DNA of 64,000 nucleotides from Vibrio crassostreae (GTDB taxonomy: Bacteria > Pseudomonadota > Gammaproteobacteria > Enterobacterales > Vibrionaceae), in NCBI RefSeq assembly GCF_024347415.1, contig NZ_AP025477.1:248001-312000 (forward strand). Direction: 5' to 3'. The position numbers and the translations under genes were made by a program. The notes under the pieces are model-generated. The model did no database searches. It was given only the letters and a program-made list of their open reading frames with translations, and had not been told where the DNA came from. This document shows, piece by piece, positions 1-9,296 of the stretch (positions are counted from its first letter, which is position 1; every line of letters begins with the position of its first letter).

Positions 1-297
1 GCGATTAACAATGACCACAAAAAAAATACTGGCTATTTCACTGCTTATTTTCGAGTTGGAGATAAAACCTTATCGTTGATGGTCAATATCAATTTGTTGA
101 ACTTAATGCAACGTATCGTTTCCGGTTATCGCCCTAACAAACATGATAAGAATACTGTCGTGTTACTGGATGAGTTGGTTGATGAAATTGCGGATATCGC
201 AAATAGTGCAGATACCCTATATATCGTTGGGAAAGGTAACAAGCAATACAAAATAACCAACGTAGATAATGAAGATTTTGAGGTGAGTGGACTATGA
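1..297 (+). CDS. dptF: DptF, DNA phosphorothioation-dependent restriction protein, C-terminal part
   Basis: An open frame runs from the first base of the window to a stop at 295-297, giving 98 residues of a protein whose start lies outside. The apparent start at 76 is only an internal methionine, because the frame is open upstream of it. The fragment has no motif of its own. I assign it to DptF from position: its stop overlaps the dptG start by four bases (ATGA at 294-297), and dptG and dptH follow in the order usual for dptFGH. DptF is a P-loop protein of the Dnd restriction module, which attacks DNA lacking phosphorothioate. The ATPase motifs would lie in the missing N-terminal part. Alternative: another gene in the dptF position. 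Confidence 0.7.
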   Translation, partial: AINNDHKKNTGYFTAYFRVGDKTLSLMVNINLLNLMQRIVSGYRPNKHDKNTVVLLDELVDEIADIANSADTLYIVGKGNKQYKITNVDNEDFEVSGL

Positions 298-1706
298 GTT
301 TAATGCTAAGAGCTGACTTGCCCCAGTCTAAAGATGGGGTGAAAAATAACACTTTAACTACCTACTTCCCAATTAACACAAAGGATAGAAAAGATATCTT
401 TAATTGGGACAGTGTATTAGGTTATGTGGTTAAAACATCATATCGAAAAGAATTGTACCTAGAAAAATTAACTGATGATGAAAAATTAGCGATTAAAGAG
501 GGTGAAACAACTGAATCAGAAATAGCGCTCGCAACATTTAAGTTGAGCTGCGAGCGTAGTTTTAAAACAAAGTTAGATGAAAGTGATTTCTGGCCCATCC
601 TAGAAAAAATGTACTTTGAAAATGACCAGCTTTTTAAAATATCGCCTGAGTTTTTATTGTTTAAGACTATTAAGCAGAAAGGCAGTGCAAGGGATGCAAG
701 CTTAGGTGGAATGTTTTCTAATTTATTGCAAAACTTCTTCTTTAATGAAAAACCAAACAATCAATTTAACTTCTTAGAGGAGCAGCTGTACTCAGAACTA
801 TTGAAGTTAATGAAGCCAAGCAATAAAGAGAAAGATGGAGTTTTGACTTTTTCTGAACCGAGTGAAGCGCCATATCTACCATTTATAGCAAAGCAACTAC
901 AGCAAGATCTTCGTTTTCTAGGCAAAAGACCCAAATACCTGTTATCAATCTTCAAAGAGTTTTTACACCTTTACGCACATCTTTATACGGCGCAGCTAGC
1001 GCTTAATTTAACAAGGTGGCAGAAGGGGGAGCCGGAAGCGCAACTATGTTATTACATATTAGACAGTGAAAAAGCCAGTGATGAGCGTTATCTGATAAAA
1101 GAATATGGCTTTAAACAGTTGTCAAAGTCGTTGTGGAATATCTTTCCGTACCTCTCAATGAATGAAAGCCTGCAATCTAAAAAGATTGATAATGCAGTGA
1201 ACACCATTCAGCCATTATGGGCCTTAGCTGAAAATCTCCAGCAAACTCCTAGCTCCGCTACTTTACTGAAAAACTATGCAGAGGCATTTAAAGAGAGTCG
1301 AGATTTAACCCTCGACTTGAGTGACAGTGAAAACCCACATGATGTGCTAGCAGATTTACTTCAGTTGAGCAGAATGCAGTTTGGTTCAAAAGAAACGCGT
1401 CATGAGATTAATAAGCTTTACGTCAAAGCAACAGAATCTGAGTTTTGTAGCCATTTTGCACAATCCCGTGGCCGTGCTGGTCGCGTATTAGTATTCAATC
1501 AGGACTATCTATTGTTATTGACCAACTTAGCCATTGGTGAGCAAGATAAACTTCGTTTCCACGAGTTAATCAAAGCCTTTGAATCAAGAGGTGTATTTTT
1601 CGATAAACAGAGCCAACAAGCCTTAATTAAATTCTTTGAACGTATTGGTAATGTTGAACGTATGAGCGATAGTGGAGATGCAGTCTATGTTAGAAAAACA
1701 ATTTGA
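294..1706 (+). CDS. dptG: DptG, DNA phosphorothioation-dependent restriction protein
   Basis: A 470-residue protein, mostly charged and helical, with no transmembrane segment or catalytic motif visible by eye. Its place between the dptF end (4-base overlap) and the long HerA-type gene, plus its length, fit DptG, the middle subunit of the DptFGH restriction complex. DptG has no known catalytic activity and is needed with DptF and DptH for damage to unmodified DNA. A purine-rich GAGG lies about ten bases before the ATG at 294. The end overlaps the dptH start region, which implies translational coupling in one operon. Assignment rests on context rather than motif. Confidence 0.72.
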   Translation: MSLMLRADLPQSKDGVKNNTLTTYFPINTKDRKDIFNWDSVLGYVVKTSYRKELYLEKLTDDEKLAIKEGETTESEIALATFKLSCERSFKTKLDESDFWPILEKMYFENDQLFKISPEFLLFKTIKQKGSARDASLGGMFSNLLQNFFFNEKPNNQFNFLEEQLYSELLKLMKPSNKEKDGVLTFSEPSEAPYLPFIAKQLQQDLRFLGKRPKYLLSIFKEFLHLYAHLYTAQLALNLTRWQKGEPEAQLCYYILDSEKASDERYLIKEYGFKQLSKSLWNIFPYLSMNESLQSKKIDNAVNTIQPLWALAENLQQTPSSATLLKNYAEAFKESRDLTLDLSDSENPHDVLADLLQLSRMQFGSKETRHEINKLYVKATESEFCSHFAQSRGRAGRVLVFNQDYLLLLTNLAIGEQDKLRFHELIKAFESRGVFFDKQSQQALIKFFERIGNVERMSDSGDAVYVRKTI

Positions 1707-4700
1707 GATCTTTTTAACTGAGCAGTTTTTAAAGTTAAACGAGAAAAAACTGCAGCATGGTTACCGTTATCAGTTCCAGTCGCCGGATAACAAGAATAGC
1801 CAGCGTTTATACAATGCGTTTATCCAAAAATGTGATGATCAATTAACGGTCAAAAACACTACCATCAGAGCGTTGAAGTGCGGTAATACCAAGCTTTTAC
1901 CTGTACTACACAGTGAAAATGACATTGGTTATTCTGAGAACTTTATCTCACATTTACGTGATGAAGTGGCTGGACAGCAAGGTGATTTTAAAGGTTGTGC
2001 ATTGTTAGTTATTCATAACAGCATGCTAGACACACTAATCAACTCTGCTGAAGATATAGCTCAAGACAATAGTGTTTGGCACCCAGAAAAAATCAAAGAT
2101 GCTTTAAAAAGTCTAATTGATCCCAACGCAAAAGACCGCAAAGTTTCTGAATGTTTGCTAGATCACCGTTTTTCACAAATAGTGGATGATGGTGCAACTA
2201 TGTTTGGCTTTGAGGAGCTTTACAAAGCGATCTTAGATGGGGATTTGAAGTTTCATGAGCTTGGTTTGTTAGATGACCCTGAAATATTGAATTGGAGTGG
2301 TAAACCAGAGCAGATTAACAACCGTTTAGAAGAAAACAAAAAGCTATTTGATCGTATCAATACGGTAACTGAACGTTTTTCAACAGAGCTTGAAGAGAAG
2401 TTTGCGGAGAATGATTTTAGCGACAAGTTTGTTGCTAAACATTTTAATGATGAAAAATTGGAAAGTTGGAAAACAAAGCTTACTTTTGCTGATTGTTTAA
2501 ATGAGAAAAAAAATAACGTAAGCAATGTCCTAGAGCTCGAGTCGATTGATTCTCAGCAAATAGATAGGCTAGCGAAGAAAAGTAAATCAGACAGTAAAGC
2601 AGGGAAACGTGAACAACATATCATATTGCCGTTACAACAGGGCCTGCAGAGCTTTGATCTGTCACTTACCTTTTTAGGTGGTAAGGTTGAGAAAAATCAA
2701 CTTACTCTACAGCATACCAAAGATCCAAGTATTGAAATCCAGCCGCCTAATAATAGTGGTGGAAAACGTAGTAAGGTTACTGTTACGGGGGCATTTACAG
2801 GTGAGCCAACGTATTTTAGTTTGGTCTTAAAAAGAGACAAAACAGCAGAGTGTTATAAATTCCGTGTTTTGGTCTTAACAGCAGATAGTTTTTACTTACC
2901 TTCGTTTGAAAATATCTTCCTAATTGAACCAAATAAAAAACGTATAACGCTACAAACAGAAGATAACAGCTTTGTAATTGCAGAGCAGGGCAATAAAGCT
3001 AAATTAGAGCAGTCTGGGCAATTATTCGACAATCAAGAAATCAAAGAGATCGACTTTGAATTATTAGCCAATGAGTCAAATGATGTGGTCTTTGAAGTGA
3101 CTAGTCCGGCTGGTAGCTTAGCCTTTAATGTCGAAGGGGCTGTAGCATCTGATTCACTCTCGTTACCGCTTATGTTAGATACAGATCGTTTCGTACAGCT
3201 ATTTAACGACGACTATTTTGCATGCTTTAACCGCAACAAAAACAAAGTGCTACTAGACAATAAAGAGGTTGCACCTAAAGGACGACGTTTAACACTGTTA
3301 CAACGTGAAGCAGACTTTTTAGATAAGCAGTTATTAAATCAACATGTTGACCCACAAAACAGCGTAGAGCTCAAAGCGATTGAAGCAAACTACCCTGAAG
3401 TTTACCAGTCATACCTAAAGCTATTTGAATACTGCACAATCAATAAAACACTACCGAGTTTATCTAGTTGGGGTGACGAGTTTAGAAAGGTTGTCTCTCA
3501 ATTGGTTGATGCATACAACCAAACGATAGCTGAAATTGGTTATGATGTAATGTTAACCAAAGCAGAAAAACTGCTCGTTAATATCGGATATGCACAATAC
3601 CAAGAAAACGAAGAGTATCGGGAATATATCACTCCATTCCACCCCTTAGTGTTGGCTTATCACTTGAGCCTAGCTGAAGCAATAGTTAGTGATAACATCA
3701 ACGATAACAGCAGTTTTAAAACACTACCCAAAGTGACGTTAAAGCGCTTGAATGCGCGTGGTTTATTACCTTTTCTGTATCACCCTAAACATGAGTTTGC
3801 TTTTACCAAGCTAGAAAAAGACAACTGTATGTGGCTTGAGCTAGTGCCTCATCAAGAAACAAGTTACAGCTACGTCCGTAAATTGGTGAAAGATAAGGTC
3901 ACAGAGTTTAAAGATGCCTTTAGTTCACTATTTACTGCAGGTAGCAAAGCTACACTGATTATTAACTCGGTAAATAACCATAAAAATGTTGAACTGTTTA
4001 TGGGGCTGGTGGATTACGTTAAAACGCAAAAGGACAAAGTCTGCCATATTCATGTGAACTTATACGATGATAAAGAGACACGCTGCGAATTTGACCGTTT
4101 TGCAGAAACAGCCAGTTACGACGAGTTAAAAACGCTATATGGATTAGATAAAGGTGCGGTTCGTGAGCAAGCAGATGCCATTATCGACCTGCTACGCACT
4201 CGTTTAACTTACAGTAAGTTCCGTAACGATGAATGTGATACCAAACCGCAGGCGTATGCGCATCTGAGTTTTTTTAGAAATCATCATAAAGTAGAGCCAA
4301 CAGATGTAAACGTGCTAGAAGAGCTTAGTGGCGTAGTTTGTCACGGCTTATTGGCGGGCGAAGCAGCCGACAACAAAGAGGAAAGCTACTTCACTGCATT
4401 TGGTTTGAAGAATGTTGAAACTAAAGATAATTCGCACCTTAGCATGGCGCAGCGTCTTAATGGTTTGATTAAACCTGCCCGTAAAACGAATGTGCAACAC
4501 GGTCGTGCTAACTCTTTAGCTTTAGCGGTGAGTGATGACTTTAAAACACTACTTGAGCGCTCTTACGATAATTCAATATGGACCACAATTATTGACCCTA
4601 AAGTCACCTTAGACTTTTTTGAAAGCGCTAAAGATATGGTGCTGATCCATTACTCAGATAATTACACTAATTCAACTAACTACGATGCGATCACAGTTAC

Positions 4701-6741
4701 CAAAGAAACGGACCTGTATAAAAAAGTATTAGAGCAGGACGAAGGTGGCATTATTGAGGAGTTCAACGCCTTCAACGGTGAGTGGTTACTCAAAATGATC
4801 ACTGCTAATAGCAATGAGCGAAAAGAGAAAAAGGGTATTATTGGCGCCTATAAATACATCAATTGCTTATTAGCAAAGTCCGACATTATTTGGGTTCCGT
4901 TATCAGTTGCTGAGATGGTTCGTGTAGCCGGTAATATTGGCTTGAAAATGAATGACAGTGATTTTTCACGTAATGTAAATGGTTATAAATCCGGTGCAAT
5001 TTCAGACGATGTGCTGTTTGTTGGCTTTAAAGACAATCAACTTTACTTACTTCCACTTGAAGTAAAAGCAGGGCTAAAACAAACTCACAATAAAGGGGTA
5101 GAGCAAGCCAAAGAGCTAAAACGTTATTTAACTGAAGATATTTTAGGTCGTGATGATTTAGCAGGGCATCTTTACCGCGGTTTGTTTATGCGTCAGATAC
5201 TGATGCAGATTGATAAATACAAGCTGTATAACCTTTATCAACCAGATTACTTTGAGCAACTCTTAAAACAACGTGAATGGTGGCTACAGGGCGATTACCA
5301 ATTAGCTGAACTGCAAGACTACCCTGAAGGGTTCTTAGTAGCGATGGTAGAGAATGACACCTTCTTTGAAGCAAGCTTTAAGGAGGTTCAAAACATTCTT
5401 AAAATTCAATTGCCAAGTGCTAGTTTAAATTACTTAGTAAGTACGCCGCTAACCGAATTAATGGCAGGTGCTTGTTCTGATACATTAAGTAAAATACCTG
5501 AAGAATATATCCTATTGAATACGTCTCATAAGGAAACACCTACTAGAGTTTCTGATGAAGAACCTAGTACGGATCAAGATGGAGGTGAGGTAGAAAAAGC
5601 AAGCTTTGACGAATCAAAAGTGATGAGAGTACAAGAAAGTGCTCGGATATTGATAGGTGAAGATATTACTAATGGAAAAGGTGTCTTCTGGGAATATCAG
5701 CATCCCGATCTTGCCAATAGACACCTAATTATTTTTGGTAGTTCTGGACAAGGCAAAACTTACTGCATACAAGGGTTATTGATGAGTATGTTCAAATCAT
5801 CAATTGATCCACTTGTGTTTGATTATACAAATGGATTTTTGCCAAACCATTTGGAGTCAGAGTTTAAAGAGCTAGTTGACCCTCATTCTCATGTTCTATG
5901 CCATAAACCGTTGCCCATGACGCCATTCCGCCAACAGTCACAAGATTTTGGTGGTATAGAAATCAAAGAACCACCTCATACTGTCGCTGGTAGAGTAGCA
6001 TCCGTATTCAATAAGGTTTATTCAAGTATTGGAGAAAGGCAGTTAGCTGTTTTAAATAATGTAATTGAGTGTGGTGTACAGCGACATGGTCAAAAATATA
6101 ACTTTCAATGCATGCATGACGATTTACTTGAGGAAGGTCAAATTGGAGAAGCTTTAGCTAGCAAAATATCTCCACTAGTTAAATCAAATTTATTTTCATC
6201 AGAAAGTACTGGTGGTTGGGCTGATATGCTCAATGGCTCACAGCAATTAAATATAATGCAATTGGCTTCATTGCCTCATGATATTTCAATGTTGGCAACT
6301 GAATTCATGCTTTGGGACCTGTACGCATATGCTTGCAGTTATGGTACTAAAAATAACCCGATCCCTATCGTTTTGGATGAAGTTCAGAATCTAGATCATC
6401 GCTTAGAAAGCCCACTAGGGAAGATGTTGACTGAAGGGCGAAAATACGGCTTGTCGTTGGTATTGGCAACGCAAACTCTAAGTATGCTTAAAAAAGATGA
6501 GCAGGATAGACTTTTTCAGGCATCACATAAATTATTTTTTGCCCCTGCGAAAACAGAAACAAAAACATATGCAAAAATTCTCGAGCTTTCAGTTTCAGGT
6601 ACTAAACAAGTCGATTGGGAAGAAAGGTTAGGGGAATTGAAAAAAGGGGAGTGCTTATCTGTTGGTTACCATCTTAACGATAATGGTGAATTAAAAATGG
6701 GCGTTAAAAAAGTAAAAGTTACAGCATTACAGGCTAGATAA
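1687..6741 (+). CDS. dptH: DptH, HerA-like ATPase of the phosphorothioation restriction complex
   Basis: About 1684 residues. The C-terminal quarter holds a HerA/FtsK-type ATPase: Walker A GSSGQGKTY near 5740-5765, then Walker B IVLDEVQN near 6368-6392, then a conserved region with LVLATQTLSML. The long N-terminal part is unassigned by eye. Size and architecture match DptH, the probable translocase or motor of DptFGH restriction. The frame opens at a GTG at 1672, but the ATG at 1687 is better placed, with GGAG at 1674-1677 and a nine-base spacer. Either start overlaps the end of dptG. It is the last gene before a perfect 10-bp hairpin at 6786-6810. Confidence 0.85.
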   Translation: MLEKQFEIFLTEQFLKLNEKKLQHGYRYQFQSPDNKNSQRLYNAFIQKCDDQLTVKNTTIRALKCGNTKLLPVLHSENDIGYSENFISHLRDEVAGQQGDFKGCALLVIHNSMLDTLINSAEDIAQDNSVWHPEKIKDALKSLIDPNAKDRKVSECLLDHRFSQIVDDGATMFGFEELYKAILDGDLKFHELGLLDDPEILNWSGKPEQINNRLEENKKLFDRINTVTERFSTELEEKFAENDFSDKFVAKHFNDEKLESWKTKLTFADCLNEKKNNVSNVLELESIDSQQIDRLAKKSKSDSKAGKREQHIILPLQQGLQSFDLSLTFLGGKVEKNQLTLQHTKDPSIEIQPPNNSGGKRSKVTVTGAFTGEPTYFSLVLKRDKTAECYKFRVLVLTADSFYLPSFENIFLIEPNKKRITLQTEDNSFVIAEQGNKAKLEQSGQLFDNQEIKEIDFELLANESNDVVFEVTSPAGSLAFNVEGAVASDSLSLPLMLDTDRFVQLFNDDYFACFNRNKNKVLLDNKEVAPKGRRLTLLQREADFLDKQLLNQHVDPQNSVELKAIEANYPEVYQSYLKLFEYCTINKTLPSLSSWGDEFRKVVSQLVDAYNQTIAEIGYDVMLTKAEKLLVNIGYAQYQENEEYREYITPFHPLVLAYHLSLAEAIVSDNINDNSSFKTLPKVTLKRLNARGLLPFLYHPKHEFAFTKLEKDNCMWLELVPHQETSYSYVRKLVKDKVTEFKDAFSSLFTAGSKATLIINSVNNHKNVELFMGLVDYVKTQKDKVCHIHVNLYDDKETRCEFDRFAETASYDELKTLYGLDKGAVREQADAIIDLLRTRLTYSKFRNDECDTKPQAYAHLSFFRNHHKVEPTDVNVLEELSGVVCHGLLAGEAADNKEESYFTAFGLKNVETKDNSHLSMAQRLNGLIKPARKTNVQHGRANSLALAVSDDFKTLLERSYDNSIWTTIIDPKVTLDFFESAKDMVLIHYSDNYTNSTNYDAITVTKETDLYKKVLEQDEGGIIEEFNAFNGEWLLKMITANSNERKEKKGIIGAYKYINCLLAKSDIIWVPLSVAEMVRVAGNIGLKMNDSDFSRNVNGYKSGAISDDVLFVGFKDNQLYLLPLEVKAGLKQTHNKGVEQAKELKRYLTEDILGRDDLAGHLYRGLFMRQILMQIDKYKLYNLYQPDYFEQLLKQREWWLQGDYQLAELQDYPEGFLVAMVENDTFFEASFKEVQNILKIQLPSASLNYLVSTPLTELMAGACSDTLSKIPEEYILLNTSHKETPTRVSDEEPSTDQDGGEVEKASFDESKVMRVQESARILIGEDITNGKGVFWEYQHPDLANRHLIIFGSSGQGKTYCIQGLLMSMFKSSIDPLVFDYTNGFLPNHLESEFKELVDPHSHVLCHKPLPMTPFRQQSQDFGGIEIKEPPHTVAGRVASVFNKVYSSIGERQLAVLNNVIECGVQRHGQKYNFQCMHDDLLEEGQIGEALASKISPLVKSNLFSSESTGGWADMLNGSQQLNIMQLASLPHDISMLATEFMLWDLYAYACSYGTKNNPIPIVLDEVQNLDHRLESPLGKMLTEGRKYGLSLVLATQTLSMLKKDEQDRLFQASHKLFFAPAKTETKTYAKILELSVSGTKQVDWEERLGELKKGECLSVGYHLNDNGELKMGVKKVKVTALQAR

Positions 6742-7047
6742 CACGTGAACTCTGAAGAGCTTATATAAGCCGTTTTAGGTGTTAAGCGTTGGTCGCGAAA
6801 CGACCAACGCGACGTTAGTAATGGATTAGCACTTCGCCTGTTACACTGTGAAGAGATTGATTAGGGATTATTTTTAATCACAGACCACTTTAAAGTGAAG
6901 TTATCAGACGGCCTCAATGGCAGAGAGCAAACTCAGCGTTTGGTTTTTGATATTGAAAGCAAATTAATACGCTTACTAAAAGAGAGAATTGTTTGCCAAA
7001 CTTGTTTCGTTTGAGTTGGTATCAGCAAGAGGTGTTTAAGTATAAAT
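6742..7047. other. Intergenic region between dptH and the membrane protein gene
   Basis: 306 bases without a convincing gene. It holds the hairpin described at 6786-6810. An AT-rich stretch (TATAAAT near 7040) precedes the next gene, but I could not fix a promoter. Confidence 0.5.
6786..6810. terminator. Hairpin after dptH
   Basis: A perfect 10-bp inverted repeat (GCGTTGGTCG and its complement) with a 5-base loop lies 45 bases after the dptH stop. There is no strong T-run after it, so it may be a weak terminator, a processing signal or a DNA cruciform. Confidence 0.45.
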
Positions 7048-7590
7048 ATGAAAAAACAACTAAGTGAAAGAGGAAACACATTGTGGGTGTTTATTAAACA
7101 TTTTGGTCGGGTCTCTAAAGAATTTGTAATAACTATTTTTTTCTCTTTGGTTCCAATTTTAATCAGCTCAGTAGTTGCTGCATCATGGTCTTCTATTGCA
7201 TTCAGTGAGGCATTTATTGACAGTTTCGAAAGTGGGGAAGCATTCTTATATACGGCTGCATTTTTAGCACCATATATTGTTAATAGGTTAAAAGAAGGAA
7301 CTAAAAACATATGGAAGGAGTTTTGTTTTTATCTGTTCCTAGGTTCTCTGACAACAGGTGCTTATATTTTTGTGAACTTGAGAATCGAAAGCTTACTCGG
7401 AATAGAAATGAAGATAAGTCCTTTGACAATGGATAAGGCAAGTTTGTTTGTCGTATTTGCAACTCTGATTGTTTGGTATTACAGTATTTGGCCAAACCAT
7501 CTAGAGACACTTGGAAGTAACCCAAGTAAAAAGAACGAAGAAGAGATCGAAGAAATGAATGAAAATATCACGAATAAGTTGGGTGGTTAA
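7048..7590 (+). CDS. Unknown membrane protein next to a DGQHR gene
   Basis: 180 residues that I do not recognise. Hydrophobic stretches near residues 26-48, 62-76, 88-106 and 127-143 suggest three or four membrane passes. The C-terminus is a charged acidic tail rich in Glu and Asn. The stop is three bases before the DGQHR gene at 7594, so the two are very probably co-transcribed. No clear ribosome-binding site sits before the ATG at 7048 (an AGAGG lies about 16 bases upstream), so the true start is uncertain. Its place inside the phosphorothioation island suggests a role alongside it, which is inference only. Confidence 0.6.
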   Translation: MKKQLSERGNTLWVFIKHFGRVSKEFVITIFFSLVPILISSVVAASWSSIAFSEAFIDSFESGEAFLYTAAFLAPYIVNRLKEGTKNIWKEFCFYLFLGSLTTGAYIFVNLRIESLLGIEMKISPLTMDKASLFVVFATLIVWYYSIWPNHLETLGSNPSKKNEEEIEEMNENITNKLGG

Positions 7591-7593
7591 TAT

Positions 7594-8757
7594 ATGAATG
7601 TAATTAATAGTAAATATTTAAAGTTAACTCAACCTATTGGTGAATTTTATTGTTGTGTTATGAAAGCTAGTGAGTTAACTAGTATTTCATTCTCTGATGT
7701 TAGAAAGTTGAAAGATGAAAACGAAGATGGAATTGATAGCTATTTAGGAATACAGCGTAAGCTTTCTCCTCCTAGAGTGAAGAAAATTAAAGAATATATA
7801 ACGTCTGTAGATGCGACCTTCCCAAACTCAATCATCGTAGCAATTCCTGAAAAGTATATTTCTACAAAAGACGGTGTTTTAAGTATCACTTTTTCTGAGG
7901 AATACAGAGGAAAAGTTGCCAAAGTATTGGATGGACAACACCGACTTGCTGGTTTTGAAGATACAGATGGTAAATATGAAAATAAAAAAGGAAATAGAAA
8001 GGATTTTGAGTTACTAGTAACTATTTTTGTTGAAGCTGATTTACACACTCAATCTCAAGTCTTCACTATGGTAAATCAGAGTCAAACTAAGGTTAATAAA
8101 AGCCTTGTATATGATCTGGAAGCTCTTGCACTAGCAAGAAGCCCTTTTCGGAGCTGTCATCAAATTGCGATTGTTATGAATGAAAGAGATGACTCTCCTT
8201 TTTATAGGAGAATTAAACGATTAGGGATAAAAACTAAGGGTGTTGACGGGGAACTTCTTACACAAGCTGCATTTGTAGATAACCTTGTTAAACTAATAAG
8301 TAAGAAGCCTAGTTTAGATAGAGATATCTTATTGGGGAAAAAGAAAGGTTTTTTAGGGCTCAAAGATGACAAATTACCCGATCGTAAAAGAAATGACTTT
8401 AAAGTCTTAGTCTTTAGAAAGAGTTTTATCGAAAAGGATGACGCTGCAATTGCTGCAAATGTTATTAATTATTTTTCAGCAGTTAATGAAAGGTGGCCAG
8501 ATGCATGGGATAAAAAAAATAAAAAATCAGTGTTGAATAAAACTGTTGGGTTGATTTCATTAATGCGAATGTTGAGATTAATAGTTAATAAGTTGGTTGA
8601 TGATGGTAAGGTTGAGTATGGTGATGTAATCAAAAAGGATGAATACATAAAAGTGCTGAATAAAGTTAAAGTTGAATGTGAATACTTTACTAATGTAGAT
8701 GCAGTCTCAAGAAATGCTGGATTAATGTATAAAGAAATGACTAAATATATTAAGTAA
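7594..8757 (+). CDS. DGQHR-domain protein (DndB-like paralogue)
   Basis: 387 residues. The signature DGQHR motif sits near residue 113 in LDGQHRLAGF. An N-terminal region with a QRKLSPPRVKKI motif and the later MVNQSQTKVNK stretch are typical of the DGQHR family, to which DndB belongs. DndB proteins regulate or tune phosphorothioation. This second family member is encoded with a membrane protein, not with dndCDE. It diverges strongly from the DndB at 13125-14204 but has similar length. Role unknown: it may be a second regulator or part of a separate two-gene defence unit. The gene ends just before the bidirectional terminator at 8771-8817. Confidence 0.8.
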   Translation: MNVINSKYLKLTQPIGEFYCCVMKASELTSISFSDVRKLKDENEDGIDSYLGIQRKLSPPRVKKIKEYITSVDATFPNSIIVAIPEKYISTKDGVLSITFSEEYRGKVAKVLDGQHRLAGFEDTDGKYENKKGNRKDFELLVTIFVEADLHTQSQVFTMVNQSQTKVNKSLVYDLEALALARSPFRSCHQIAIVMNERDDSPFYRRIKRLGIKTKGVDGELLTQAAFVDNLVKLISKKPSLDRDILLGKKKGFLGLKDDKLPDRKRNDFKVLVFRKSFIEKDDAAIAANVINYFSAVNERWPDAWDKKNKKSVLNKTVGLISLMRMLRLIVNKLVDDGKVEYGDVIKKDEYIKVLNKVKVECEYFTNVDAVSRNAGLMYKEMTKYIK

Positions 8758-8770
8758 TAGGGTATGTTAA

Positions 8771-8817
8771 ATCTAAACAACCATAATTCGTAGATTGGGT
8801 GTTATGGTTGTTTAGAT
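8771..8817. terminator. Bidirectional terminator between the DGQHR gene and dndE
   Basis: A perfect 16-bp inverted repeat (arms 8771-8786 and 8802-8817, beginning ATCTAAACAACC) with a 15-base loop lies between two convergent operons. Its position fits termination from both sides. The region 8818-8948 to the dndE stop shows nothing else clear. Confidence 0.7.
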
Positions 8818-8948
8818 CCCATTCTTGGTTTATCTAGTTGTGCGTGTGACCAATTTTAAGCAGTAATCGAAATTGTACGGTTTTTCGATTCGCACATTGG
8901 ATTGAAATAATAATGGTACATACACCATTGTTTAAACTAAATAAGTAA

Positions 8949-9296
8949 CTATAGCTTTCTAGCAAGCGCTTCTATAGATTTGTGGTTTCTCAGTGAAGCA
9001 ATACCATCTTCAACATGAGCAGCCCAAGCTTGTTGGTATTGTTTAGTATCAAATTCTGGGTAGTACATCTTTAAAACTAACTCAGTCACATCACTGGTTT
9101 CACCTAGCCACGTAAACTTATCCAATACTAATGAGCCATCGAGTTTCGCTTCGATGAAGTTGTACCTAAAATCACTCTCTACAGAGCGAAAAAAAGCAAT
9201 ACGCGCAGATACGTTTGGAGTAACCCCTGTATAGCCTTTTAGCTTCTTCAGCTGTTCTTCTGTAGTGCGAGTCAAGTTCATGCGATTAGGTAGCAT
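8949..9296 (-). CDS. dndE: DndE, DNA phosphorothioation protein
   Basis: 115 residues, the normal size for DndE, a small compact protein that binds nicked DNA and is required for phosphorothioate modification with DndC and DndD. It is the last gene of the minus-strand operon. Its ATG shares one base with the dndD stop (TAATG arrangement at 9294-9298), so it is translationally coupled. The stretch RLPNRMNLTRTTEEQLKKLK-like at the N-terminus, with LPNRMNLTRTTE, is typical of the family. Confidence 0.9.
   Translation of the reverse strand: MLPNRMNLTRTTEEQLKKLKGYTGVTPNVSARIAFFRSVESDFRYNFIEAKLDGSLVLDKFTWLGETSDVTELVLKMYYPEFDTKQYQQAWAAHVEDGIASLRNHKSIEALARKL

Noticed and set aside
6775..6825. Possible integron attC site around the dptH hairpin
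   Set aside because: The hairpin is perfect, but the flanking core sites required by attC (GTTRRRY) do not fit; a plain hairpin is simpler.
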